NCBI GenBank assembly: GCA_001939145.1
Contig: LSRX01000510.1
Location: forward strand, 329,718 to 393,717
Length of the DNA stretch: 64,000 nucleotides
Direction: 5' to 3'
Source: Symbiodinium microadriaticum
Lineage: Eukaryota > Sar > Dinophyceae > Suessiales > Symbiodiniaceae
Positions within the stretch are counted from its first letter, which is position 1; the number at the start of each line of letters is the position of its first letter. The notes beneath the pieces were generated by a model, which was given only the letters and a program-made list of their open reading frames with translations, was not told the origin of the DNA and ran no database searches. Positions 51,839 to 62,584 of the stretch are shown here, one piece after another. Both the position numbers and the translations under genes were made by a program.

Positions 51839-53175
51839 ATGAGCCAACCGTCGAACCACATGAACCACGGGACGCTCCGGAACACAGGAAGCCCTGTGAC
51901 TCATCTTGCGATGTGTCCCGGCCGAACACTCCTAAGACATAACATCGATGCAGTCTGGACAGCGCGGCCGTTTCTCCCTGCGTGGCTCGCATGCCACCCC
52001 GTCACACAAATATGTGCTGAGAGCCGAGCCGCAAGATACATCGTCGATGAAGTGTCGAAACACAGACAGACTTTGGAACGGTTTAATTCAGCGCGGTTTG
52101 TGTCAGACTGGGCCGACGGATTTCAATTTTGTGCTTTCGGATTGAAGGGCTTGGTGCATCGCGGCAATGAACTCCTGATATTGACGTGCAGCAACGCAAG
52201 CGCAGTTTCCCATGTTCCCCTGTCGCAACGCTTCTACCCCGAAGCGAAGACTGCTCATTACACTTATGTACACTCGGCTGCTCGCCCTGGGGGATGCCAC
52301 TTCCTGTGGCGCAAACAAAGACAGTGTCGGAGACTGGCGCAGGAAGTAAGCTGCACATGCGCCTTATGGTGCCGACGGTCCGCTCGGACACCTTGTTCTG
52401 TGCTGGCTGCTTGCGACTGCTACGTTGCACACGTGTCTGCCAAAGGCTGCCGAGCACCAGGCTTTCAGAAGGTGAGACAGCATGGATTCAGACCATGCTG
52501 CCCTCTTGGCAGTGGCCGCCCGGGGGTCTGCTTCAATGAAGCCCCACATGACAGCTGGATCTCTGTGACCTCAAAGGCGACAGACGCACATTGATTTATT
52601 CACAAGTAATTCCCTCGCCGAAGTGTTTGCCGCTGCGACGACAGATCTAGTAATCTAGTCGTCTTTGGGCAATTGGCCTCCGTTTCCGGACCTCAACAGG
52701 ACGGCAGCGCTGACAGCAACGGACTGACGAGCGGCGTCTCGTGGCACCGGATTACAAACGGTTGCGAGCGGGCAGTGCTGGGACAAGTGTGTGTGTGTGT
52801 GTGTGATCCTGCACCGTCGGAAGGTGTGTTTTGCAAAGGCGGAGCAGGCGGAGCTGATGACCAAGGTCCAAAGCCGAGTCGGCCTGTGATTCCTACAGCC
52901 TCCCAGTTGCAGCCTTTGAGCAGGCTTTTCATTCTCTTGATAGCAGGCTCCAGGAACGCGGTAGCTTCTGACTGCCAAGGGGTGGTGAGGCTGTGGGGGT
53001 CAAATGGGGAGCTGACGCGCAGTGTGCGACGATCAAGAAATTGACAACCTCAATGAAAACACGAGCGATCTTCGCCTCCACTAGCAAGGAAGTCATGTCA
53101 TCACGGCATTTTGCATTGGTTCTCAAGTGTCACGAAACGACAGCACCAGCATGCACTAACCAGTCTGGATTTTGA
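51839..53175. CDS. Coding-like region, strand unresolved
   Basis: The plus strand has a 251-codon ATG ORF (51839-52594) but it is unusually Cys-rich (about 14) and third-position GC is not striking. On the minus strand several exon-like pieces occur: VEALRQGNMGNCACVAARQY (about 52190), then QEFIAAMHQALQSESTKLKS; a piece reading FLEPAIKRMKSLLKGCNWEA after CTTGGCAG near 52976; and AKIARVFIEVVNFLIVAHCA near 53080. The minus pieces read more like protein and agree with the strand of all identified genes. I recognise no family. Telomere-like repeats are absent from this 1.3 kb, also unlike the introns around it. Confidence 0.35.
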
Positions 53176-53601
53176 CCATGGATGAGGCCCAGAGGCAATG
53201 CCACGATAAGTCACTGCGCCCAAGAACCAGGCGTAAGCTGAACCCGCTTTGAACGCGCTCTCGTCAAGACTGGCGGCCGCAAGAACTTCTCGACCCTCGC
53301 GGCTTCACTTCTTCGAGCGCGGTCACAACCGGTCACGCAAGCTGCACTCGCTGCGCTCACGTCTCCGTCTTGGCGCAGGAGACGTAGGCCTACAGGAACC
53401 CTTATAATAGCTCGCATCGTAAAACCCTTATAGAAGCCTGATAGACTCTATAAACACCTTTGACTAGTCAGTTTCCCCTTTTGGGCGGCCCCGTTCAAGC
53501 CGAGGAGCAGCCTCCCCACATGGGTGGCCAGCCGAAGGCCCCGCCGAGGTTCGCCATGTTCGGCACATTCGCCCTGACGGTTCAGAGCTGAGGGGTGCGT
53601 A

Positions 53602-53605
<4 letters not shown>

Positions 53606-53638
<33 letters not shown>

Positions 53639-53715
53639 ACAGAGAGAGAGAGAGAGAGAGAAAGAGAAAGAGAGAGAGAGAAAGAGAGAGAGAGAGAAGG
53701 AAGAAAGAGAGAGCC
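53606..53715 (+). repeat. (AG)n microsatellite
   Basis: About 50 AG units with AGAGAA interruptions; the Leu/Ser-run ORFs on the minus strand are artefacts. Confidence 0.95.
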
Positions 53716-54439
53716 GCTGACACCAATGACGCAGCTGCAATATTAACAATTGCCCCCTTCTCTTATAGCGACTGTGTCGAAAATCCCGGACAGAATCCCT
53801 CTTCGGCAGCAGGTTTATTCGTGAAGATTGCGCAAACTTCACCCTGAACCCTAAGCCACAAACCGCATGTAGTCCCATAAAGTGTTGACTTCCGCTGTCG
53901 AGTGGGTGCACCTTGGCGCTGAATAGGACCAGCCGCAACCGCCAGGCGGCTGCCAAGGCGGTGAAGGCACTCCACCCTCAAAGCCCAAAGGTGTTGATGT
54001 AGGATTCGGGGCTTGGGGTTTTATGGCTAAGGGCTTTTAAGGCTCTAAAGTTTCGGCTTGAGGTTTTCTGGGTAGAGGTCACACACAGGGTCTAGATAGG
54101 GAGTCGCTGTCTGAGATCTTAGCGGGGGTTGAGTCTGAAACGAGTCTTAACTCATAATAGGCACCCTAGTATGGTGTAAGGTATATGCCTTAGTGAGGGG
54201 GTTTTGGAGTCTCTGGGTCGGAATGATGAGTCTGGTCCCTATATAAAATATAGCGCAGCCACTAGTGTGGTCATGGACTTTAGGGTTCAGGGTGAGGTGT
54301 TTACGGTTCGGAAGTCTGGTTTTGTTTAGGTTTTGCAGCGTCTAGATGCTCAGGGATGTGGTGTTTAAGTTTCAGAGTAAGGCCACAGGGACTTTGCTCT
54401 ATGGCCTTGGCTCAGGGGCTACGACGACGTTTGAGCATC

Positions 54440-54530
54440 GAGTGCCATGTTTAGGGTTCAGGGTTTAACTAGGGTTTGGGGGTTTAGGGTTTAGTTAGGG
54501 ATTAGGGTTTTTTTTAGGGTTTGATTGTTC
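54440..54530 (+). repeat. Telomere-like block, G-rich strand
   Basis: TTTAGGG units interrupted by TTAACTAGGG and a T8 run. Confidence 0.8.
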
Positions 54531-55027
54531 TGAGCCTGAAGACGATGGAACATAAGCCTGCAAGCCTCCCAGCACAAGCAGAACAAAAATATACATCATG
54601 CATTATAGCTATGAAAATAGCAAGCACCGTATTAATATACTATAACATGTGTATGTATGTGTGTGTGTATATATATATATGTACTTACATATATTCAGAT
54701 TTGTTTGCTTATTTACGTACATGCTTTATTCATTTTTTACTGATCAAAATGACATAGTGCAACTTTATAATTAATCCTGTTCCTCAAGCCGAGGCTGGCT
54801 GGGTTCGCGAGATAGAGAAGGCTGGGGCCCACAGTAGTTAATCTACTAAGGAACATCTGGGGGTTTTGGGGGGGCTTTGGGGGGCTTTAGGGTCTAGGGA
54901 GAACCCTTTAAGCAAGGAATACGATCAGAAAAAGCGTTCCCTATAAGCTAAGGTGTATATTCCTTAATTAGGGGATTTTGGAGTCTCTGGGGAGCCAATG
55001 CTCCCAGAGACGAAGGGCCTGTCGATT

Positions 55028-55125
55028 TGATAAGAAAGGGGCCTCAACAATTAGAACGGGGTTCCCATTCACGGTTCTATATTGGTTAGTATAATATAAG
55101 TGTTATCATGATTCCAAAGGCAGGG
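55028..55125 (+). repeat. Family C dispersed element at the 3' end of the 407-codon ORF
   Basis: AGGGGCCTCAACAATTAGAA at the left, TTAGTATAATATAAGTGTTA in the core. It overlaps the last codons and 3' flank of the ORF at 55106. Confidence 0.55.
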
Positions 55126-56329
55126 GTGCAAGGGCCCCGAAACTATTGGTAGTGTCGTCAGCTTCGTCAGCCGGAGAAGCGCCTTTTGACCCACAGCAGC
55201 CTGAGCAATCTGGCATGAAGAGCCCCCTGGAGCGATGTAAGCAAACATCCGCTTTGAAGGCTGCCTTCGTCAGGTCTTCAGATGCAAAGCCCTGCTTGCC
55301 ATAAACCCCCAGCTGAAGGGAACGCAAGGACGGCAGGTTGCCAACCAAACTGCAAAGGCCAAGCTTGGCAGAGCTGACTACAGCTGCTGGCAAGTCTTGG
55401 TCCCAACCGAAGGTGCTCAGAGAGGATCTTTCCAGAGTGGACAGAAACTGGTGCACCTGCGCAGCCGTCAACTCTCGTTCACCTAAGCTGTGGATGTATA
55501 GCCCAGATGCCCCACTCGCACGAACTTCGTCGGCCAATGCGCAGAGTTGCTCGCCCGAGAAGTTAGCTGACAGTGCAATCATGCAGCAGCTGGATGGCCA
55601 TCTGATCTGAGACAGGACTTGAGGCAAAGTGTCGTCAAACAGGTCATCCTCAAGAATGCGCACATGCGTAAGAGAGAACTCGTCCATGCACCGCTGCAAG
55701 GAAGACTTGCAATCCACTTCGTCACATGCCACCTCGAAACTCACCGAGGCCAAACGCTGCAGGGTTCCGGAACAGTCAGCAAGTCGTTCGAAGAGCAGTG
55801 ATGCCGAACAATCGGATGTGCTGTTTACCGACAAGCCCAAGCGAAGAAGGTTGCTGAAAGTGGGCAAAGCCTTCACGACTAGCTCTGGCCACGTGTAGCA
55901 GTAGCAGTCGAGACTCTCGAGACAACGGCAGTGGCGCTGAAGGTTTAGCAAAACAGTCCTCCAAAGGCAAGTCCTATCACCGTACCTACGAAAAGTGCCG
56001 ATGTTCGCCACACGAAGCTTGATAAAGGAACCCAGAAGCCAGCCCATGCACAGAGCGAAGAGGTCCAGGTCGCGTGGACTATGGTTAATCTTGTAATCAA
56101 AAAATGAAACCAGAGTCACCTCTGTCTTATCAATGGCAGGCAAGCACTTGACCATTTGATCAGCCGCTTCCTCCCCACAGTTGAGGATGACATGAGGCAC
56201 AATGAGGAGGCCATTCGGAGAAACGCAAAATCTCCGCACCGTAACATTCAACATACTTGCCACTGCAACTGAAAATGGATCCAGCATTGGCGCCAGCTGC
56301 TTCCACACAAACTTTTTCTCCAAGGCCAT
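55106..56329 (-). CDS. Intronless 407-codon protein, weakly leucine-rich-repeat-like
   Basis: From the ATG at 56329 (MALEKKFVWKQL) the frame is open for 407 codons to a stop at 55106; the frame extends 22 codons further upstream to a TGA without another ATG, so an upstream exon joined after GTTGCAG is possible. The protein is rich in Leu and Cys with repeated L-x-x-L-x-L segments (LLRLGLSVNS, LQRLASVSFEV, LPSLRSLQLGVYG) spaced as in irregular LRR or F-box/LRR proteins, and a Cys-rich, Ser-rich tail (DCSGCCGSKG). No signal peptide or clear membrane helix. Third-position GC is only moderate. A single 1.2-kb exon is unlike every other gene here. The function is unknown; protein-protein interaction is the usual role of such repeats. 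Confidence 0.6.
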   Translation of the reverse strand: MALEKKFVWKQLAPMLDPFSVAVASMLNVTVRRFCVSPNGLLIVPHVILNCGEEAADQMVKCLPAIDKTEVTLVSFFDYKINHSPRDLDLFALCMGWLLGSFIKLRVANIGTFRRYGDRTCLWRTVLLNLQRHCRCLESLDCYCYTWPELVVKALPTFSNLLRLGLSVNSTSDCSASLLFERLADCSGTLQRLASVSFEVACDEVDCKSSLQRCMDEFSLTHVRILEDDLFDDTLPQVLSQIRWPSSCCMIALSANFSGEQLCALADEVRASGASGLYIHSLGERELTAAQVHQFLSTLERSSLSTFGWDQDLPAAVVSSAKLGLCSLVGNLPSLRSLQLGVYGKQGFASEDLTKAAFKADVCLHRSRGLFMPDCSGCCGSKGASPADEADDTTNSFGALAPLPLES

Positions 56330-56609
56330 AGCCACTAGTGCGAGACAGCACCGGCAAGGAGCCCTGCACACTAAATCCTGCAACTTCCCAGCGCTTCAGC
56401 TCAACGACCCTACCCGAATGTAGGTGTGGGCTGACTGTTGGGCCTTCTGGGTAACAGATGCTCCAGGGAGCTGCTTGACTAGCGTGAACAACAGTTAGAG
56501 CCGGCAAGATTTGATTTGCCACGAAGTTGCAGGTGTCCAGGAAAGGGGGCTTCAGCTGGTGCCGAAAACCACACCGATGACGATAGTGACAAGGAGCACA
56601 TGTCGACAC
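56160..56609 (-). other. Overlapping 5' open frame upstream of the 407-codon ORF
   Basis: In another minus frame the text DTCNFVANQILPALTVVHAS then GRVVELKRWEV runs up to the start of the 407-codon ORF. Beyond 56395 it is only a shadow of that ORF. It may hold an upstream exon of the same gene. Confidence 0.25.
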
Positions 56610-56891
56610 AGCTCAGATGACCGCGACGAGAAGGACGACGACGACGACCACGGCCCATGACAAGAAGAATCACAAGCAGAATTGCTGCCCGAATGGTCAC
56701 AAAGCAAAGCAACCAGAAAAAAAAAGCCGGGCTCCTTGTTCGTCGAGTCTGGAGTTTGCTCCGGCTGCTTCTCCTCCTCTATTCTAGCAGGCAATGGCTG
56801 CAGAGCTTCGGGCGGAGGGGCTCATGGGCCGGGCCTTATCACTCCCGCTTGCGGATCTTAGGGTTTAGGTTTGGGTCTTCGTGGCTTTGGT

Positions 56892-57012
56892 CTAAGGTCG
56901 ATCCTCTGCGGCCTTCTGCTGTGCAGTCGTCTCTTCTTCCTTCTTCTTGGCCTCCTGATGGGCAGGGGGCCACGAGGGTTCAAAGGTTGTCGGCTGAGGG
57001 TGCTTGTGGTGT
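56892..57012 (-). CDS. Candidate terminal exon, basic/acidic tail
   Basis: A 121-nt exon after GCCTGCAG reads HHKHPQPTTFEPSWPPAHQE, then AKKKEEETTAQQKAAEDRP and TAG. Third positions are mostly GC and the composition is a typical disordered C-terminus. It ends a gene whose other exons lie to the right (57 kb upward), possibly the one with the ABC-like exon at 61059. Confidence 0.5.
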
Positions 57013-57338
57013 CTGCAGGCCTCTAAGGCTACCGAGGAAGTGCCAGGCAGAAAAAGTGGGCTGGGGGCGCAGAGCTTAAGAACTGGCAGGCTACAGCGGC
57101 TACAGTCACCTGGCTTTTTGACAGGCATGAGAGAAAAGCTCGATGAGAGGGCCGCGCTAACATGAACGATTCCATGCAAGCTTTGGGCTTCGCAGCAGAA
57201 CTACAGACAGACTGCTCCAAAACTGGAACCCTAAACCAAAGAGTCAGAGAGAGAGAGAGAGAGAGAGACAGACAGCAAAGCGTGACGGGAAAGGCAGAAC
57301 CCCTGTTTAAGGGCCGTTTTGCGGCCCCCTATAAAGCC

Positions 57339-57516
57339 TCACTTGAAGGTTCATGGGCCGTTACAGGTGCGGTTGTAAGGAGGGTAACTATAACTTATAT
57401 ACCCAAGTTAGGGGGCTTATAGCCCCACTGAGATCTCCCTAGACCCTAAAACCCTAAACCCTTCAAAGGAACCCTACTCATAACCCCATTTATAACTACC
57501 CATGAACCTCCAAGAA
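57339..57516. repeat. Family A foldback element with telomere-like insert
   Basis: CACTTGAAGGTTCATGGGCC at the left, CTACCCATGAACCTCCAAG at the right. It is 60 bp longer than the 116-bp copies because CCCTAAAACCCTAAACCC and flanking text sit inside, as if telomere-like units had been added within an existing element. Confidence 0.75.
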
Positions 57517-57719
57517 CACCGGAACGTAGACCCGAAACCCTCCAACCTCACAGAGCCAGAATCCCGACAGACAAGTGCAAAAAGTTGCAGGGGGGGTGTA
57601 GGGGCCTCGATACACTCAGTTGAGCAAGGCCTGGGTATGTTCGACTATGATATTTATGTCAACCCCAGCATCAAGCGGTTTAGGGCATCGGGCTTGGGGG
57701 GCTTGGGGTCAGGGACGAG

Positions 57720-57842
57720 TCTTAAACACCGTAAACCCTAAACCAAAAACCCCACGCCCTAAGCCCTAAACTAAAAAACCCTACACCCTAAACCCTAAAC
57801 TAAAAACCCCTACACCCTAAACCCCTACACCCTAACACCCCC
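57720..57842 (-). repeat. Telomere-like block with ACACCCTAAACCCTAAACTA higher order
   Basis: C-rich units in a repeating AAAACCCTACACCCTAAACC pattern. Confidence 0.85.
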
Positions 57843-59654
57843 CAAACTCCAGAGCTGTGCTCCTCCTTCTCCTTCTGCGCCTCTGGAGGTCGAATGGGAA
57901 GATGTGCGGAGTCCTCCGGCGCGCTGCGCAGAAAAACAGGGGCCTGAAAACTAGACGAGGGTTTTGGGTTTGGGGTTTAGGGTTTGGGGTTACTGTAAGG
58001 GTTCTAGAGGGGTTACAGGGGCCTTAACAAAAAGCTGGGATTGGGTGGTGCGATATAGTATGTTAAAAATAGTTTGGGGTATAGTGTGTTAAAAATAGTT
58101 TGGGAAAGAGTATGTTAAAAGTAGAACAGGGACCAGAAAGGGATAATATTACGAAATAATCAGGCTTCGAAGACTTCTAGATGATGTCTTGCAAGATGGT
58201 GCTAACTGCTAACCCTCGAACAAAGCATCCCGGCTGACGTGTGTTTTTTTATGAGTTGCATGTAAGGTTTGGAAATGCAAGAAACCTCGAGTATTGGACG
58301 TGCCAGCCGCACATGCGGTCGTGCGAGTCTCAGTGGATGGTACATATGTTAGATTGTGATCCACTCTGGTATGAAGTCCTGTCGCGTCACGGTCTTGTTG
58401 GATCTGGAGTTGCACAGTTTTTTTGATTTGGGACGCTTGAGTGCAATAATTATTTCTGTTGTGTAGTCGTGTTGATTCTAAACGAATATTGTACGGAGAG
58501 GCAAAAACACCGCAAACAACAGAGTTCTGCTAAGTACGTGTCATTATTACTATTATCATCGTTTCTCTTGTTTTTTATTTTGCCTTTGTTGTTTCCCTCC
58601 TTATTCGGGTCCTTCTCGTGTCTCTTGTTTCTCCTGGGTTGAACTGCTTTGTAAATCTCTGTCCATCAGCTTGCCTTAGTATGTCATCTCTTTGTTTCTG
58701 TCCTTCGGTACATGTTTTTTCTTCATGTCTTTCTTTTCGTCGGAGGGTAACGGCCCTTCATTTTGCGACCATGCCCAAAAGACTGGTTTCTACGGCATTG
58801 CGACCCCCCACCTCAAGAGTTGGAGAACAGAAACGAAGCGTGCGATACTCCGTGTGCTTTCTGGTTCCTGTGGATCCGGCCGTCTCTTCCTCCAGATTCT
58901 CCTAACCCTAAACCCGAAACAGTTCCCAACTGTCCAAGTTATCGGGATCAAAAGTTGATGGCTTCGGCCCCAAAGAGGGGTTTTGGAAGGGCTTGGCTGG
59001 GCTCATAGGTTTATATGGGTTTGGTATCGGAGCATTGATACCTCTGTGGGGGCTTTAAGTCGGCTCAAATTCTACAGGTAGATCACCGGATTTCAGTGAT
59101 GTCCGAGCTGTATGGAAGTTCGGGCCTCCACGAAGGCCGATATTTAAACGGATGCTGTAGGTATAGCTACGGCGCAGTTCCTGCATGCCGCGTTAACCAT
59201 GCGAGACCGGAAAAACTCCACATGCGTTTCTAAACAGCATCTCGCAGGCAAACAGACGGTAAAGCGTGACAGCGAAGACTAAACCTCGGGAGCGATAGAG
59301 TGGCAACAAGAGAACTGCCACGCACCACTACCGGGCAGAACAGACACAAAGACAACAGAAACAACGAGAACAAGGTCAAACGCAAGAACAACCTTCCGCA
59401 ATCTAATATAAGGACCGGAGAAGAGTGGCGTTGGTTTAAGGCGAGCAGTGAGTCCTTCACCAGGGACAGAAGATCGCTCTTCTCCTCGGCTTCTCAAGTC
59501 TTTCCGGAAATCGTCAAAAGAGTACGACCAACCAAGACGGACGAGAAGCTTAAGGAGAGACTCACTGATACTGATGCCATCATGATGATGATGGTGGCGG
59601 TGACGGTGCTAGTGCTGCTGCCGCTGCCGCTGCCGCTACCGCCGCCGCCACCGN

Positions 59655-60535
59655 AGCAGTAGTAGCAGTAGTAGCAGTAGTAGCAGTAGTAGCAGTAGTA
59701 GCAGTAGTAGCAGTAGTAGCAGTAGTAGCAGTAGTAGCAGTAGTAGCAGTAGTAGCAGTAGTAGCAGTAGTAGCAGTAGTAGCAGTAGTAGCAGTAGTAG
59801 CAGTAGTAGCAGTAGTAGCAGTAGTAGCAGTAGTAGCAGTAGTAGCAGTAGTAGCAGTAGTAGCAGTAGTAGCAGTAGTAGCAGTAGTAGCAGTAGTAGC
59901 AGTAGTAGCAGTAGTAGCAGTAGTAGCAGTAGTAGCAGTAGTAGCAGTAGTAGCAGTAGTAGCAGTAGTAGCAGTAGTAGCAGTAGTAGCAGTAGTAGCA
60001 GTAGTAGCAGTAGTAGCAGTAGTAGCAGTAGTAGCAGTAGTAGCAGTAGTAGCAGTAGTAGCAGTAGTAGCAGTAGTAGCAGTAGTAGCAGTAGTAGCAG
60101 TAGTAGCAGTAGTAGCAGTAGTAGCAGTAGTAGCAGTAGTAGCAGTAGTAGCAGTAGTAGCAGTAGTAGCAGTAGTAGCAGTAGTAGCAGTAGTAGCAGT
60201 AGTAGCAGTAGTAGCAGTAGTAGCAGTAGTAGCAGTAGTAGCAGTAGTAGCAGTAGTAGCAGTAGTAGCAGTAGTAGCAGTAGTAGCAGTAGTAGCAGTA
60301 GTAGCAGTAGTAGCAGTAGTAGCAGTAGTAGCAGTAGTAGCAGTAGTAGCAGTAGTAGCAGTAGTAGCAGTAGTAGCAGTAGTAGCAGTAGTAGCAGTAG
60401 TAGCAGTAGTAGCAGTAGTAGCAGTAGTAGCAGTAGTAGCAGTAGCAGCAGTAGCAGCAGTAGCAGCAGTAGTAGCAGTAGCAGCAGTAGTAGCAGTAGT
60501 AGCAGTAGTAGTAGTAGTAGTAGCAGCAGCAGCAG
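59655..60535 (+). repeat. 0.88-kb array of the 9-mer AGTAGTAGC, bordered by assembly gap
   Basis: About 88 almost perfect AGTAGTAGC units, grading at the right into AGCAGCAGT and then (GCA)n. The left edge is the n at 59654, so the true length is unknown. All frames are open, which explains the 300-residue Thr/Ala and Tyr/Cys ORFs; they are not genes. It lies in an apparent intron or spacer. Confidence 0.95.
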
Positions 60536-61058
60536 CAGCTGCAGCTTGCGAAGGACTTGTCAGCATCGTTGCTGTTGCTAGTGACTAGTGTTACTACTGG
60601 ACGTACCACTATGACTGTCACTGCTACTGCCAATCGCAGTAGTGGCCACTCTTGCTGCGACCATCTGCGACCACAACTACTGCCTCCACAAGTTGTGAAT
60701 GTACAATTGAGCTCTTATACTAAATCCTTACACAATCCCTGCCGTAGGGTAGCCTTCTGGTAGCCCTTACAGAATCCTTACAGGGACCCTTCATCACGAC
60801 TATCGCTGCTAGGAACAGGAGCAGACCCACTGTAGGAACTATAAGGGTTCCTTTAAAGGGCTCTCTATGAGTCTATGAGGGTACTCTACGGGTATGGGGT
60901 TCTTGGCCCAACCTCTTCTGATCTTTCTATGCCTATAGAGTCGATTCTATGCGCGGAACCTATGGCACCGGGCATTTTTCAGAAGTGTCTCAAGTTTAGG
61001 GTGAAGTAGCTAGGCCAGTAATTAGGGTTTGGGCGTTTGGTTTGGGGTCGTCGAGGAC

Positions 61059-61122
61059 CTTTCAACGCCCCAGCAAACCGTAAATGCTCCTTCACGGACA
61101 TTTTCGCGAAGTCTGGTGGCTC
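61059..61122 (-). CDS. ABC-transporter nucleotide-binding-domain-like exon
   Basis: A 64-nt exon after GATGTGCAG reads EPPDFAKMSVKEHLRFAGAL then K, before GTCCTC. ABC transporters of the A and G types read LTVREHL-x-FYA-x-LKG just after the Q-loop, and the preceding Q plus an aromatic residue fit too. Walker A and the LSGG signature were not found in neighbouring exons, so the assignment rests on one short motif. The plus strand has a longer ORF (61084-61395) judged less likely. Confidence 0.45.
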
Positions 61123-61382
61123 CTGCACATCGCGGGATTCAGGCAGACGCGACACGCTCAAGCATTGCTTGAACCATTCCTGGAAGCCTATCACAAGACC
61201 CTGTACCCACAAGCCCTACGCTCCACAAAAGCCTTGAAAAACAGCAGGCATCCCAATATCCCAGCTCCACGCCAGCTCCAATACCACCTTTCCCCGAAAC
61301 CCCCAAACCCGGCCCGAAACAGAAATGCCAAAGCCGTCGCTAAGCCTCTAAATATAGCAGGCTCCTTAACCCTAAACCCGAA

Positions 61383-61510
61383 TATAGTACCCTAATATAA
61401 AGGTCCCTAATATAGTACCCTAATATAAAGGTCGCTAATATAGTACCCTAATATAAAGCTCCCTAATATAGTACCCTATTATAAAGCCCCCTAATATAGT
61501 ACCCTAAGAG
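61383..61510 (+). repeat. 28-bp minisatellite, five copies
   Basis: CTAATATAGTACCCTAATAT recurs at 28-bp steps with GGTC, GCTC and GCCC variants at the end of each unit. Confidence 0.9.
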
Positions 61511-61720
61511 TAGCCCTAGAGGATCCAGGCTTCTGGTGCTTTTTTTTCAAGGCTTCACAGGCCTTCAGTGGTTTTGCGGGAGGCAGTGGTTTAAGAGTTC
61601 AGGGCTTTAGGGTCGAAGTGGTTTAGAGATTGCCAGGGCTCAGGGCTGTAAAACCCTGAAAACCCTAACCTCTAAGCCCAATTCGGTAGAAGCTGAGCTT
61701 CCCCCAGCCCCCCCGAAGAC

Positions 61721-61762
61721 CACAGGAGCCTCATCCACGTCCACGGGCTTCTCAGGCGGCTC
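61721..61762 (-). CDS. Candidate exon: EPPEKPVDVDEAPV
   Basis: A 42-nt exon, phase 0-0, EPPEKPVDVDEAPV, after CACCCAG and before GTCTTC, with GC-rich third positions; the frame stays open beyond (VFGGAGGSSAS). Acidic linker like that at 63723. Confidence 0.45.
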
Positions 61763-62054
61763 CTGGGTGCTTCTTTAAGGAATCGCGGCTTGGGGTTTAG
61801 GGTAGGATGAGAGTTTAGGGTTTCGGGCTTGGGTTTGGGTTTAGAGTGACGAGTGGCAAGAGTCCACAGGGAAAGCAGCCCTCTTCTTGAAAAGAAAGCG
61901 CTACTCGTTACTTTCTTGCAAAACCTGAAGCCTGCATGCAGTAGTTTAACATTCCGTCGAAGCACAGGGGCATGGAGTGTGTGAGACTCTTTATATGGTG
62001 AACTAGGCTTTGAGGCTCTCAGCTTGAAGTTCGACGGGGTTTTTCTCCCCGAAG

Positions 62055-62098
62055 CCCTAAACCCTAAACCCGAAGCCCTAAACCCTAGACCCTAAAGC
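62055..62098 (-). repeat. Telomere-like block (CCCTAAA)n
   Basis: Five units with CGAAGCCCTAAACCC variants. Confidence 0.85.
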
Positions 62099-62302
62099 CT
62101 GTAGCTTCGTGGCTTTGGAGATCAGGCTTCGGAAACACTGCGTGGCTGCAGCGAAAACGTGGCTCGGTCCTCCGCCCTGAGTTGAACATGTAAAACCTAC
62201 ATGTAAGCTGCTGCATAATCGCAACCCAGCACCGTGCTGCTCAGAATTCTTATCTTGTTGGTCATTCTGTAACACAGATCTTGTGCATTCCTGCCCTGCC
62301 AC

Positions 62303-62383
62303 GGCGGACGTGCCCCGAGGCATGTTCCCGAAATGCCGCAAGGTGCGTCGATCGGACCAGATCTCCTTTCCCATCCAGCCGTC
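62303..62383 (-). CDS. Candidate exon: DGWMGKEIWSDRRTLRHFG
   Basis: An 81-nt exon, phase 0-0, DGWMGKEIWSDRRTLRHFGN then MPRGTSA, after GGCCTAG and before GTGGCA; its third positions are more GC-rich than in the rival frame. The position upstream of the ABC-like exon and the R-x-x-x-x-x-x-G-x-x-P ending would suit the segment before a Q-loop, but this is a guess. Confidence 0.45.
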
Positions 62384-62408
62384 CTAGGCCCTGAACCCGA
62401 GGCCACAA

Positions 62409-62500
62409 AAGAAATACTACAGTATACTGTAATGTACTATAATTAGCTCTAAAAGAAACACCACAGTATACTGTAATATACGATAATGAGCTCTAAAACC
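62409..62500 (+). repeat. 44-bp tandem duplication
   Basis: CAGTATACTGTAAT with flanking AAAAGAAA and AGCTCTAAAA occurs twice at a 44-bp step (62420, 62464). Confidence 0.85.
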
Positions 62501-62526
62501 CCCAAACATCTCATTCCCTCAACAGC

Positions 62527-62584
62527 GCTTCGGCGCCTCGGGATCAAAGGCCTCCTGTCCTTGCGTCGAGGTGCCATCATGCTC
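62527..62584 (-). CDS. Candidate exon: EHDGTSTQGQEAFDPEAPK
   Basis: A 58-nt exon EHDGTSTQGQEAFDPEAPK, after GCTGCAG and before GCTGTT (GC donor). Acidic and GC-rich at third positions. Confidence 0.45.

Larger units (their letters stand above)
57100..59600. other. Stretch without a recognised gene
   Basis: Holds an (AG)n run at 57245, a family A element, C-rich telomere-like repeats at 57720-57842, a 28-bp tandem motif (TATGTTAAAAATAGTTTGGG) at 58056-58125, and a T/C-rich stretch at 58540-58740. A plus frame at 58247-58423 (NLEYWTCQPHMRSCESQWMV) is open but unsupported. Confidence 0.5.

Noticed and set aside
54400-54425. ATGGCCTTGGCTCAGG as a relict spliced leader
   Set aside because: Too many mismatches and no ORF downstream.
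59494-60633. 379- and 328-residue ORFs (Tyr/Cys and Thr/Ala runs)
   Set aside because: They are translations of the AGTAGTAGC array; all frames are open and no non-repeat protein text is present.
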